Assembly: GCA_947683425.1 (NCBI GenBank)
Contig: CANTUQ010000073.1
Span: 11,056,001 to 11,120,000, forward strand
Direction of reading: 5' to 3'
Origin: Excoecaria cochinchinensis
Lineage: Eukaryota; Streptophyta; Magnoliopsida; Malpighiales; Euphorbiaceae
DNA: 64,000 nucleotides
Below are positions 12,481 through 23,904 of the stretch, piece by piece; position 1 is the first letter of the stretch; every line of letters starts with the position of its first letter. Both the position numbers and the translations under genes were made by a program. The notes below the pieces were generated by a model. The model saw nothing but the letters and a program-made list of their open reading frames with translations, was not told the origin of the DNA and searched no databases.

Positions 12481-12797
12481 GATTTAAAGATTTCACCGGG
12501 GGTAGTTGAAAAGCCTCCACAAAGCCAAGAAGTCAAGGAATAGTCGGCTGCAACATCGGCGTCGACAGAGAATGAAGACCATAGTTATTTAGATAGTTTT
12601 TTTATGCCAGAACTTTTCAGTAATGACAATGTTAATGTTTCTGATTATATTAATGAGATAAACAACTTTTCTTACTTGTATGATGTTTCTGATGATTTTA
12701 TTTCTCATGATCATAAACATGATGCATTCATTTTTTACATTAACTCAACTAGCATGACTGCATTTAATCTCGAACTTTAGAGAACCCAAAGGAAATT
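12481..12797 (+). other. Linker between protease and RT of element 1
   Basis: Acidic, Asn- and Ser-rich coding remnant (for example NVSDYINEINNFSYLYDV) with stops at about 12478, 12540 and 12778. Elements 2 and 3 keep recognisable fragments of it (near 33265-33370 and 52320-52480). No known domain. In Ogre elements this part of the polyprotein can carry an intron; no clear splice pair was seen here. Confidence 0.55.
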
Positions 12798-14110
12798 TTG
12801 ATAGCATCGGACATAACTCCTAAGGAGAGGTTAAAATTTGAGAGAATTTTGAAAAAATATGAAAAAGTCTTTGCCTGGACCTACGAGGACATGCCGGGAA
12901 TTGATCGAGAAGTCGCCGAACATGCAATCCCAACTTACCCAGAGTCTAAACCAGTTAAGCAAAAGCTCATAAGACTTAGAGCGAAATGGGCACAAAAGGT
13001 GAAAGAAGAGATCTATAAACAGATTAAGGCTAAGTTTCTAATAAAAGTTCAATACCCGACATTGTTAGCTAATGTAGTTCCTGTGGCTAAAAAGGATGGA
13101 AAGGTTCGAGTATGTGTGGATTATCGGGACCTGAACAAAGCCTGTCCGAAAGACGATTTCCCTTTGCCTCATATTGATGTGCTTGTAGATAGTGCAGCTG
13201 TTTGCATGATGTACAGTTTTGTGGATGGGTACGTAGGGTACAATCAAATCCTCAACAACATAGTGGATCGAATTAAGACAGCTTCATCACTGAATGGGGT
13301 ACATTTGCTTATCGGGTTATGCCTTTTGGATTAAAGAATGCAGGAGCAATGTATCAAAGAATGGCCACTAAAGTTCTTAATGACTTGATCCATAAAGAAG
13401 TGGAGGTGTATGTTGAGGACATGATGATCAAGTCAGCTACCCGGGAAGGTCACTTCAAGGCTTTGGAAAAATTCTTTCAAAGGATTAATAAGTATAATAT
13501 GTGCCTCAATCCTAAGAAGTGCATCTTCGGAGTTACCTCGGGTAAGCTATTGGGTCATGTGGTAAGCCAGAGGGGAATTGAAGTAGATCCTGATAAGGTC
13601 AAAGCCATTAGAGAGATGCCAGTGCCCCAAAAAGAGAAGGAAGTTAGAAGTTTCCTATGAAAACTTCAGTACATCAGTCGATTTATTACCAAGCTAGCTT
13701 TAGTATGTGAGCACATCTTTAAGCTTCTCAGGAAGAATCAGCCGGTAGTGTGGAATAATGATTGTCGATTGGCTTTTGATACTATTAAGGATTATCTCCT
13801 AAATCCACCAGTTTTAAGACCACCACGTCGGGCCAAACCACTAATCCTGTATTTGGCGGTAGAAGACAGGTCAATGGGTGCTATGATGGCCCAGGAGGAT
13901 GAGTTTGGGGTGGAGTTTGCTGTTTATTACCTTAGCAAGAAATTCCTATCATACGAAGTTAAATATGTGGAAGTGAAAAAGATTTGCTTGGCAGTAATTT
14001 GGGCCTCTAAAAAGTCGTGACACTACTTTCACTCTTTCAGTGTACAGGCGGTTGCCGAGCATAACCCGCTTAGGTACCTTCAAAAAGCACCCTCTCTACT
14101 AGGAAAAAGG
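12798..14110 (+). pseudogene. Reverse transcriptase and first RNase H of element 1
   Basis: This is a Ty3/gypsy RT (RVT_1), which copies the element RNA. Motifs: VFAWTYEDMPGID, then VPVAKKDGKVRVCVDYRDLN, then ACPKDDFPLPHID, then MPFGLKNAGAMYQRM, then VYVEDMMIKS where relatives have YVDD, so the first catalytic Asp is Glu. A frameshift lies at about 13290-13320. A TGA at 13658-13660 interrupts the thumb (before KLQYISRFI). The RNase H part has KPLILYLAVEDRSMGAM and VYYLSKKFLSYEVKY. A TGA at 14018-14020 and a frameshift near 14100-14125 follow. It is inactive. Confidence 0.92.
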
Positions 14111-14127
14111 GAAGATGGTTATTACTG

Positions 14128-14838
14128 TTGCAGGAATTCGATATAGAATACATCACCAGGAAAACCATTAAGGGAAGAGTTGTAGCTGAGTTCTTGGCTG
14201 AACATCCTATTAAGGGAGACCAATTCAAATACAATTTCCCAGATGAAGATGTCACGGCCATCACAGTACAAGGGTGGCAGACGTTTTTCGATGGGGCTAT
14301 TAACAGTAAAGGGGTAGGAGCAGGGATTATTCTTACAACCCCGGATTGTGAGAAGCTGCCATTAGCCAAAAAGTTGAGGTACAAGGCGACCAATAATGAA
14401 GCGAAATATGAAACTTGCATCTTTGGATTGGAAGCACTACTTGCTCTAGGGGCAAAGACCGTAAAAGTTTTTGGAGACTCGTCCTTAGTAATTCATCAGA
14501 TTAGAGGGGAGTGGTCAGTTAAGGAAGAGAGGTTGTTATCTTGTGTGAAGTACTTGAGAACGTTGAGTAGCCAGTATGAGACTTGCACTTTTCACTTCGT
14601 CCCCAAGGATAAAAATCAATTGGCTGATGCTCTCGCGACGTTAGTGTCCATGTGGGATAATTCGATAGGGGTTGCTATGAGGCCCGTGCTGATCTCTAGT
14701 GCGGAGAAGCCTTGTTTTGAAATTGAGCACGTGATGGAGGTTGAAGTCGCTGATGGAAACCTTGGTACTACGACATTTAGAATTATTTGGAAAGGTCAGT
14801 TTTTCCAGAAGAAGCCACCGAGAAAGACCAAAGAATGA
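14128..14838 (+). pseudogene. Second (archaeal-type) RNase H of element 1
   Basis: A 236-codon open frame begins with the connection EFDIEYITRKTIKGR. The extra RNase H typical of Tat/Ogre elements follows: WQTFFDGAINSKGVGAGI (first Asp), then YKATNNEAKYETCIFGLEA (Glu), then VKVFGDSSLVIHQIRGEW (Asp), then KDKNQLADALATL (Asp). All four acidic ligands appear to be present. This domain distinguishes the Tat lineage from other plant gypsy groups. The frame ends at a TGA at 14838, after a shift towards the integrase frame near 14800. Confidence 0.92.
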
Positions 14839-15990
14839 TTAGAAATTTATCCACTCAATTCATCAGCGTAGATGGAACTTTGTATAAGAGGCAAGCTGAT
14901 GGTATCCAATTAAGATGTTTGGCGGAGAAATAAGCGAAAAGAGTTATGGAAGAAGTTCATGCTGGTGTCTGCAGAGATCACATGAATAGCTTAGCCTTAG
15001 CAAAAAAGATCACGCGCCAAGGATTCTATTGGCTCACGATAGATACGGATTGCTCAAAGTATGTGAAGCAATGCCAGTTATGCCAGCAATATGCGAATTT
15101 GAGGCATGTGCCAGTTTCAGAGCTACATAATTTGACATCTCTATGACCATTTGCAGCTTAGGAGATAAATATCATAGGCGAGATACGTCCTACAGCTTCT
15201 AATGGGCATAGGTTCATCACAGTCGCCATTTATTACTTCACTAAATGGGTCGAAGCTGAATCTTTCAAAAAGGTTGATGCTAGGGACATAGCTAAGTTCA
15301 TCGAGTGGAATTTGATATGCAGATATGGTCTCCCACACCACATTGTATCTGATAATGGGGTACAATTCTTAGCAAAAACTAAACAAATGCTTCAGAAATA
15401 TGGAAACCAGCATCACAAGTCTTCTCCTTACCGACATCAGGCTAACGGTACGGTTGAAGCAGCGAACAAGAATGTTAAAAGAATATTGGCCAAGATGGTT
15501 CAGAGCTAAAAAGATTGGGCAGAAAAGCTACCTTTTGCACTCTGGGATTATAAAACCACAATCAGAGTCTCTACGGGAGTGACACCATTCTCTCTGGTAT
15601 ATGGAACTGAAGTAGTTCTGTCGCTTGAAATCGAGCTAAAATCTTTAAGGGTAGTCATGGAAGCCGAGATTCCAGAGGCAGAATGGGCACAATAGTGGTT
15701 ATTGCAGTTGAATCTGTTGGATAAAGATAGGTTGCGAGCTTATTATCGCAATAGGTTTATCAGAAGAGGCTAACTCAGTCGTTCGGCAAGAAGGTACGAA
15801 AGCACCCGTTGAAAGAAGGGGTTTTGGTCTTTAAGATAATGAGGCCGGGAGTGCTAGACATATGATGAAAATTCAGGCCAAACTAGGAAGGTCCGTTCCT
15901 GCTAAAAATGTTACTAATGAAGGGAGCAGCGATTTTAGCAGGCAGCGATAGGAATGAGTTTAAAGACCCGGTTAATGTTGATAGACTAAA
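14839..15990 (+). pseudogene. Integrase of element 1
   Basis: The H2C2 zinc domain HAGVCRDHMNSLALAKK..CQLCQQYA (14946-15100) precedes the rve core. The first catalytic Asp is changed (INIIGEI where relatives have MDVIGPI). The second is kept in HIVSDNGVQFL, and the Glu is kept in NGTVEAANKNVKR. Stops replace two conserved Trp codons at about 15144 and 15160. Further stops lie at 14932, 15508 and about 15695, and the end is disordered after 15770 (SRSARRYES, FWSLR). It would insert the DNA copy; it is inactive here. Confidence 0.9.
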
Positions 15991-16067
15991 AAGATTTCAT
16001 AGCTAAAGACTAAAAATCAAAAGAAGAGAATGAATGCTCCGCGGGTCGAAAACTGAAAAAAGGCGGC
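15991..16067 (+). other. Start of element 1 3' region, before the solo LTR
   Basis: Non-coding. It continues at 18574 after the inserted LTR and its duplicated GCGGC. The piece around GAATGCTCCGCGGGTCGAAAA is shared with element 3 near 53130. Confidence 0.6.
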
Positions 16068-17206
16068 TGTGATGCGTGCTGAACCCCGAGAGGCCCCGAA
16101 GACCCGCTTTTAGGGCGTCAGGGAGAGGTTTATGGAAACTTGCAAGAGATTGCAAGGGCGTCTAGTTTGGGAAACAATGAGGTTTCTTGGAGTCGCCACC
16201 CAACAAAACATTGAAAAAGATCGTCTAGCCTCAATGAGCCTAAGACAACGCACATGCATCCATTTTGGGCAAGCCAGAGATATTTTGGAGACCCCACCCC
16301 AATAGAACATTGGGATGGTCCTCTAACCTCGTGGAGCCTAGGACTATGCAAATTGGGCCTATTTTGGCAACAAGAGATATTTTGGAGACCCCACCCCAAT
16401 GAGACATTGAGATGGTCCTCTAACCTCATTGAGCCTAAGATTAGAGATGGTTCGCGACTTCCCATTTATTCATACCTTGATTCAATTACAATTGAGTTTT
16501 GAATTTAAGATTTTATCCCTTTTCTCATTCATTTTTAATGCAATAATTAGAGCGTATATCAATCACATAATAAAACGGTAAATAAAAGCAAGATTAAAAT
16601 AAGGTAAATAAAAATATAATAAATTACAACAGAACTAGGGGTGGAATACAACCCACAATGTAAACAAAATGTAAATCATACATAAAACGGGCTATTTATC
16701 AAGGATGAGGACATTGGTTCTCGCATGCATAGTTAAATAAAATAATTTTAAATTACAATTTTATTTGGATGAAAAACGAAGACATTGGTCCTATTTTATT
16801 AGAAAAAATCCAACTTATTTATAAAAATATTTGTGTGATTTTTAATTAAACGTGCATAAAATAAATGATTTTATTAATTATTACATGACAAATAAATTAA
16901 AAATACAAATAAAGGAAAAATAATAAATACAATAAAAAGATGAGTCCCTGAATCTCCTCTTTCGTTCGCATGGGTGCTCAAATAAGGAAAAATAAAGATT
17001 TGAAAACAAAAACAAACACAAATAAAATAATGTTAGTAATTAAATCAAGAAAATCAATTAAACACATACAACAATAAATAATAAATTAAAATAAATAAAA
17101 TATGCATTATGTATGACAAATAAATTAAATGACATATTAAAACAAATAAATTAGCATATTAATAAATTAACACAAAAAAACACAAATTATGATGATGATG
17201 ATGATG

Positions 17207-17271
<65 letters not shown>

Positions 17272-17329
17272 TACAAAAATAATAATAAAATAATAATAAC
17301 AATGATAATGAAAAATAATGATGATAATG

Positions 17330-17392
<63 letters not shown>

Positions 17393-18568
17393 GAAAGGAA
17401 GAATAAACAATTAAATAAGATAAAGTAAAAAGAGTGTTAAAAATGTTAAATCTATATCTAAAATCACATAAAATAAATAAATAAATGATAAATTAAAAGA
17501 TCTACATGATTACTATTAAATATGAACAAAAATAAATAAAAAAAAAATAAAATTAAGAGATCAAGCGTCGAATGTTTACCCTCAGATTTTAGATTCGATG
17601 GAGGAAAAAATATGATTGATTTTTCTTATTTTTATTCACAAATTAGAAATAAAAATAATAAAAATTGGAATTTTATTTCAAAAGATAATTGCTTTAAAAT
17701 AATAGTAGAAGAAAAGAAATTAATTTTTCAAGAACAAAGAATTGATTTCTTTGTCTCAAGTACGATTATTGATTAAAATCGTAAAAAAAATGGAAGAAAA
17801 AGAATTTAATTTCCAAGAACAAAAAATTATTTTCTATGTTTCAAGAAATTACAATTGATAATAAAAAAATAAATTTCAAGAACAAAAAATGATTTTCTCT
17901 ATCACAAGAAAAATTCTTGATTAAAAATTGAATTTTTAACCTTAATTTTTTTTTTATTTGGAGAAGAAAACCCAAAAAATGTAAAAGAGAATTCCCCCAA
18001 TTCTCTTTTATCTTTTTCTATTTAAATGAGTAAAAATGGAAAAATCATTAATTAAGGAAGAAAATAGGATTTTTATCAAATTTCCCTTAATTTGGGTGCA
18101 AAAAAGGAAATTATCATTAAAAATCTTGAAACAAAAGGTGAAAAAGTCAAAGAAAAAAAAGAAAAACGGAAAAAATGGGCAAAAAACGGTTTTGCGGCAG
18201 ACTAGGGGCGACCAACGCCCGTTGGTGAGCGCGATGGGCATTGGGTGCGCGTGCGTGCTTTCCCAGCGCGACGCGATGCCTCGCGCATCGCTCGTGGGCA
18301 CTGCATGCAGGCGCTGCCGCAGCGTGCTGACGCGGCCGAAAAATTATTATTTTTTTTTTATTTTTAAATCTAAGTAAAAACACAATAATTTTTAAACTCC
18401 ATTTTTCAAATTTAATTTTTAATATATTTTTTATTATTTTTTATTTTTTATTTTAAAAAACAAATTTAACAAGGAAATCGTCATTTTTAACATTTTTTTC
18501 CTGTGAACAGGCATCTAATCATCATTGGGTAACTCTGATCTAGGCTGACTAAGGACCCGGTGTATACA
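16068..18568 (-). repeat. Solo LTR, Tat/Ogre-like family, reversed
   Basis: On the minus strand it starts TGTATACACCGGGTCC and ends ATGCATCACA-like (CGCATCACA). Perfect 5-bp target duplication GCGGC at 16063-16067 and 18569-18573. It contains tandem subrepeats at 16270-16442 (AGATATTTTGGAGACCCCAC twice), GGAC-CAAT-GTCC-type dyads near 16709 and 16780, TTA-type arrays at 17189-17270 and 17322-17392, and a GC patch at about 18186-18345. There is no internal coding region, so it is a product of LTR-LTR recombination. Confidence 0.95.
17189..17392 (-). repeat. (ATA/TTA)n microsatellites in the reversed solo LTR
   Basis: AAT runs at about 17189-17270 and 17322-17392, with a GAT-rich edge. They lie in the same relative position as the TTA arrays of the other LTRs in this family. 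Confidence 0.9.
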
Positions 18569-19029
18569 GCGGCCATTCTAAAATTGGGCGCCCTGTCAGG
18601 GTGAAAAACGAAAAAAGGCATCCTGGGCAAAAATTAAGGGCCAAGAGAAAATATTCAATCGAGAAAACCCGAATTGGCCGATTGATAACAGGAGTTTGAT
18701 GCTTATAAGTTGTATTCCGAGATTAGGTGTAGTCTTGTGCATTTGAATTATTGCCAATTAAGGATCACGTATGATGAAATCATATAGAAATGTACACAAT
18801 TTTGCAATGAATAAAAGGATTCAGTTTACATTTTCATCGGATATTAGTTTTGTCTTAAAAAGAAATATCTCATTTATTTATCTAATGACTATTCTCTAAT
18901 CATTTTTCGTCGAAAGGTGTCTAAACAAATTGTGTTGGTCATCCTTAAGGGAGGTTCTGATAATAGTCTTCACTTCTCTTGTAGCCACATCGAAAAAAAA
19001 AATTACAAAACAATAAAAAAAAAGAGGCC

Positions 19030-19266
19030 ATTAGAGATGAAAACAGTGACTGGCTCTCTAAGCAAAAGTTAGGCCAAAGCGCAGGGTGAAAACCTAAAAA
19101 CAAGCAGTCTACCCTACAAAGAAAATGAAATAAATAAAAGCCGCTGGATTAGGTTGGATCCACTCCAGGCAAAAATTAGGCAAAGGGTTATGTGAAAATC
19201 CCTAAAGGGACGCATTTCCCATAAAAAAAAAAGCTAGTATGAAAATCCACAAGGGACGCACTACCT
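19030..19266 (+). other. Conserved cluster of short hairpins in element 1 3' region
   Basis: Inverted pairs: TTAGAGA/TCTCTAA (19030-19036, 19054-19060), AGGGT/ACCCT (19082-19086, 19110-19114), CTGGA/TCCAG near 19144-19167, ATGTG/CGCAT with inner TCCC/GGGA (19190-19215), and TAGT/ACTA around a TCC/GGG stem (19234-19263). Most enclose a GTGAAAA or ATGAAAA string. The same order occurs at 34728-34961 and 53546-53780. Confidence 0.6.
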
Positions 19267-19760
19267 TTAAAACAATGACTTCCGATGCCTGGAACGATAA
19301 GGTGGCGTTACTTCGGATGATTTCCTTCAGCCAAATAAGGTATAATTCAGGACATGAGTCAGAATCCTGGGCGTATGATCATTAACCGGCGGGCAAAGAT
19401 TCACACCTGACGGTTCTCTCTGAAAAGTTTACGGGTCAGAGTCCCTAAGTCAAGATGACACTTTTAGATCCTTGGAGGCATGATCGAGCAGCCAAGCCAT
19501 ATCCTCAATGGACCCTTAACCACCTAGGACGTGGTCTATCCTTTTTGCATGCATTTCATACAATTCTTTAGCAAACACCTGCATATGACTTTTTGCACAT
19601 GCATGCACTATCTATTGTATATATTCATGTGCACACAGCTTTGCAGGAAAAGTCCAAATAAAGGCCACATGCACGAAAGCTAGTCAAGGACAGCAACGTT
19701 AGCACTCACCCATGCAGGATAACTAGGTCAAGATAGAATCTACGCCGGCAAATCTCTAAG

Positions 19761-19955
19761 TCCTCTTAAGAGGCAATTCTCCAAGACCTCTTAAGAGGCA
19801 ATCTCCTAGACCTCATAAGAGGCAATCTCCAAGACCTTTTAAGAGGCAAATCTCCAAGACCTCTTAAGAGGCAATCTTCAAGACCTCTTAAGAGGCAAAT
19901 CTCCAAGACCTCTTAAGAGGCAAATTCTCAGAGTCCTCTTAAAAGGCAAATTCCC
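19761..19955 (+). repeat. 24-26 bp tandem repeat with a palindromic core
   Basis: About eight units, each holding CCTCTTAAGAGG (a 12-base perfect palindrome in most copies) followed by CAAATCTCCAAGA-like spacer. Variants CCTCATAAGAGG, CCTTTTAAGAGG and CCTCTTAAAAGG show decay. Confidence 0.9.
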
Positions 19956-19979
19956 GTGTTCTCTGAGGAGGACATTCCC

Positions 19980-20385
19980 CGCATTTTATAAGTCTGGAGC
20001 AGACTCGGCACATCGCCACTTGAGGAAGGCACTCAGCACTTTGTAAGTTTGGAGCAGACTCGGTGCAGTTCAGAAGAACAATCCTGCATTTTGTAAGTCC
20101 GGAGCGGACTCTGCGCATTGCCATTTGAGGATGGCACCCAAGTACTTTGTAAGTCTGGAGCAGACTCAGTGTAGCTCAAGAAAGCACATCCTGCGTTTTG
20201 TAAGTTTGAAGCAGACTCGACGCATCACCATCTAAGGATGGCATCCGCATTTTGTAGTCTTGTCAGCGACTCGGTGCAATCATTTGTAGACTATTTAACG
20301 GTTCGGTGATATTCAAGAATGTCCGCACTTCGTAGTCTTGTCAGCGACTCGGTACGATCTGGAAGGATAACATTCGCGGTTCAAA
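19980..20385 (+). repeat. About 60-bp tandem repeats around a small hairpin
   Basis: Units with core TTTGTAAGTCTGGAGCAGAC recur about six to eight times, alternating with GCCATTTGAGGATGGCA-like spacers. The core forms AGTCT/AGACT around GGAGC, and one unit has AGTCC/GGACT instead. Later units change to AGTCTTGTCAGCGACT. Confidence 0.85.
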
Positions 20386-20508
20386 TCATAGCACTATTCT
20401 CCAGGGAGCAGCTAGAAGGAGGCAACCTCAGGTACGCGTCTCTTTTCTTTTCTGAATTTTAGCTCACCTAAGCACCCATGCACTAGCCTCCCCAAAATTG
20501 GGGGCAAC

Positions 20509-21536
20509 TGTGGACACCGGGTCCCGAGACAGCCTAAATCAGGATTACCCAATGATGAAATTAATTGTGCCTATTTATAGGTAAAAATGAAAGTTGAAAG
20601 TGATGATTTTCTTGTCAAATTGATTTATTAAAAATAAATAAAAATGTGTTTTAAAAATATTTTGAAAATGTTTTAAAAATTATTTTAACATAAAAAAAAA
20701 GTGAGTTTTGAAATTATAGTTTTTAGCAAAAATTTAAAAAAAACTGCCAGTGTTGGCCTGCAACAGCGCGAGGCGAAGCCAGCAGTGCACGCGAGCCTAG
20801 CGCACTGCTGTGCTCGGCGACGCCTGTCGCCCCTCCAACAGCCCTTTGGGCGTTTTTGGCCCAAAATTCATCTTTTTTTCTCATTTTTTTTGTAGAATTT
20901 AATTTTAAAACCTTTTGTCTTCTAAACCCTTCAAATACTTCATTTTTTGGGTTTAATGGGAATTAAATTAATTTAATTTTTTCATTAAAAATTGATTTAT
21001 TTGGAGGTATAAAATGATTTTTTTGGAAGAGAATTAGGGGGATTTTTCTTAAGAAAAATATTTTCTTCTTCTTCTTCTTCTTCTTCTTCTTCTTTAAGAA
21101 AAATTCTCCAAATATTCCGATTGATTTTTTCAAGTTAATTCTTAAGGCAAAAAAAATAATTTTTGTTCTTGGTAATTTTCTTCTTTTTATTTAACAATCT
21201 CTTTTTCGAGACAAATAAATTAATTATTTATTTTTGAGATAAAATTTCTCTTCAATATTTTATTTTTCTAATCTTATTTTTCTAAATCAAGATAAGGAAA
21301 TTTATCATCTATTTTCATTTATCAAATCAAAATTTGAGGGTAAGCATGCTAAACTCAATTTTTAATTTAATTTTTGTTTACAATTAACTAATTATCATGT
21401 AGATTTTTAAATCTTTTGTTATTTTTTTAATTTGTTTATGTTCATATGATTTAGCCATAAATTTAATACTTTAGCACATTTTATTTTATTTTTGCATATT
21501 TATTTGATTGTTCATCTTTTATTGTTGTTGTTGTTG

Positions 21537-21573
<37 letters not shown>

Positions 21574-21699
21574 TTTTGTTCATATATTATTATTAGTATT
21601 ATTATTTAACATGGCTTAACATGTTTTGTTTATTTTATTTCTTGTTATTTTTGCTTATTTGACTGCTCATTTTTTTTGTTGTTGTTGTTGTTGTTGTTA

Positions 21700-21757
<58 letters not shown>

Positions 21758-21885
21758 CATCATTACTTTTGTTCATATATTGTTATTATTATTAGTATTC
21801 TTATTTAACATGCCTTAACATGTTTTGTTTTGTTTATTTCTTGTTATTTTTTGCTTGCTTGATTGTTCATTTTTTATTGTTATTG

Positions 21886-21942
<57 letters not shown>

Positions 21943-21978
21943 TTGCTATTATTATTATTATTATTACTACTATCATCA

Positions 21979-22071
<93 letters not shown>

Positions 22072-23237
22072 TTGTTTAATGTTATTATTATTTATTATTT
22101 TTATTACTATTATTATTATTATTTTGACTTTTTATGCATGTTGAATTGTTAGTATGTTAAGTTACATATTTTTATTATGTCATTTAATTGATTTGTCATA
22201 CATGATGCATTGTATTTTATTTATTTTCATGTGCTATATGTTTAATTCATTTTTTTTACTAACATCACTTGTATGTGTTTTTTATTTCAATAATTATTTT
22301 TATGTGTGAGCCTTTTCAATGGCAAGTGGGAGCCTATGGAGATTTGAAGACACCCTTATGATTTAATTTGTTATTTTTAGAATTTTTATTATTCTACATT
22401 ATTTTGTTTTTATTTGGTTTTATTATGTAATATGTAATAGATGTAGTTATTTATTTTTATGCACGTTAATTAAAAAATCACAAAAAGTTTATATTAATAA
22501 ATTGGGGTTTTCTAATAAAATGGGACCAATGTCCAAATTTCAACCAATAAAAAGTCACTTTTAAAAGGAAGAGTTACTTCTCTTAAAATGGGATCACTCA
22601 TCCCGATTTTTTCCAAGTATACCAAAAATAACTCTTCGATTTTCTAAAGTGAACATGAAAAAACCGATGTTCCTATTTTAAATAATATCCCGATTTACGA
22701 ATGTTTATTTTCTTATTGAAGTTTGTTATTTATTTACGTTTCGTTTGATTTTATTTGGGGGATTGTATTTTTGTCCCAAATTTTAATACTTTTTTTATTT
22801 TGGGGGATTGTATTTTTGTCCCAATTTTTATCTTTCTTTAGTTTGTTTTATTTTATCTCTTTCTTTTACTGCTTTATTTGGTGCTTGATTTGCGCTTCAT
22901 TTTTAATGCATAACCGCATGATAAGAGAGTTGAAATTTTTAAAATTAAAAATCCATTTATAATTAATTAAGGCATTAATAAGAGTAAAGTTCTGAATCTT
23001 CCTCTGGTTTAGACCCCCGAGGTTAGACGAACTTTCGAAATTTCTTGTAAATTGAGTGGCGACTCCAAAATATCTCAAAGGTACCTAAAGGCTTTATGGG
23101 ATTAGATGATCTTTTCAGTGTTCTACTAGAAAGAGGTGCCCAAAATATCTCATGATTGCCCAAGATCAAAAGAAGCGAACCCTCTCAGGCCCTAAAAGTG
23201 GGTCTTCGGGAACCGATCGGGTCCAGTGCGTGTCACA
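20509..23237 (+). repeat. 3' LTR of element 1
   Basis: This 2.7-kb copy of 5832-8770 has the same order: dyad at 20570-20581, shorter GC patch, CTT run at 21064-21093, TTA arrays (21522-22123), GGACCAATGTCC at 22523-22534, and end GTGTCACA. Differences from the 5' LTR are mainly array length, the GC patch and scattered substitutions. Confidence 0.93.
21522..22123 (+). repeat. (TTA)n/(TTG)n microsatellite blocks in element 1 3' LTR
   Basis: Runs at about 21522-21570, 21677-21757, 21881-22070 and 22084-22123. TTG runs precede TTA runs. They are homologous in place to 6985-7662, but the lengths differ. Confidence 0.9.
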
Positions 23238-23904
23238 CTTGGGCTACGCCTTGGTTGCCTTTTTCTTATGCTTCTTGCCCTTATTAGCAGAAGAGATAAC
23301 CATGACTGACTTTAGATCCTTCTGAAGTGATCCATTAGTTGTCTTGAGCATATTAATAAGCTCACGTATAGAAACCTGAATCTTGTTCATGTTGAAGTTA
23401 AGCACAAAAGGTGCAAACCTTGGAGCCAACGAGAATAAGATTAGATCTATGTATAGATTATTATCCATTACATAGCCGAGCCTTCCCAAGTGCTCTATGT
23501 ACCGATACATCTTAAATTCATGAGCAGCAGCTGAGGTGCCCTCCACCATCCTACAACTAAAAAAAGCTTTAGCAATCTCATATTGCTTGTGTAGCATAAA
23601 GCTCTTTTAAGTGTACAATGATGGTTTTAGCATCCATCTGTTCATGTTGCTTTTGAAGCTCAAAGGACATAGCACCAAGCATTATATATGTTGCTGTTTC
23701 ACTATCCTCCATATATTTTTTATAAATGCCCTTGATTTCATCAAAACTATCATCAGATGGAAGTGGTGGTGGAACATTATCCAACACATAATGGATCTTT
23801 TCGGCCCTGAGAACAATTCTCACGTGCCTTATGCAATCCTAATAATTGCTGCCTTCTAGCTTGTTATCCAAAATAGCTCGCGGATTAACGTGAGTAGTGC
23901 TCAT
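23238..23904 (-). pseudogene. Copia gag N-terminal part (UBN2/Retrotran_gag type)
   Basis: This is the capsid part of a plant copia gag. Motifs: RIVLRAEKIHYVLDN, then YIMLGAMSFELQKQHEQMDA, then AKAFFSCRMVEGTSAAAHEF, then YIEHLGRLGYVMDNNLYIDL, then FVLNFNMNKIQVSI. The ATG at 23904 (MSTTHVNPRAILDNK) is the likely start. A TAG near 23845 interrupts the stretch where relatives have Trp (SNY-stop-DC). A frameshift lies near 23590, since the two open parts are in different frames. The Lys-rich end (GKKHKKKATKA) is cut at 23238 by element 1, and the zinc knuckle lies at 5632-5831. Confidence 0.9.

Larger units (their letters stand above)
18574..20508 (+). other. 3' untranslated region of element 1
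   Basis: This long non-coding 3' region is shared in parts with element 2 (33860-35450) and element 3 (52740-53885). It contains the hairpin cluster at 19030-19270, the palindromic tandem array at 19761-19955, a second array at 19980-20385, and the polypurine tract AAAATTGGGGGCAAC just before the 3' LTR. No coding potential was recognised. Confidence 0.75.

Noticed and set aside
19761..19955. Regular repeats resembling a CRISPR array
   Set aside because: Spacers are not unique, units are plain tandem copies, and the context is a plant retroelement 3' region.
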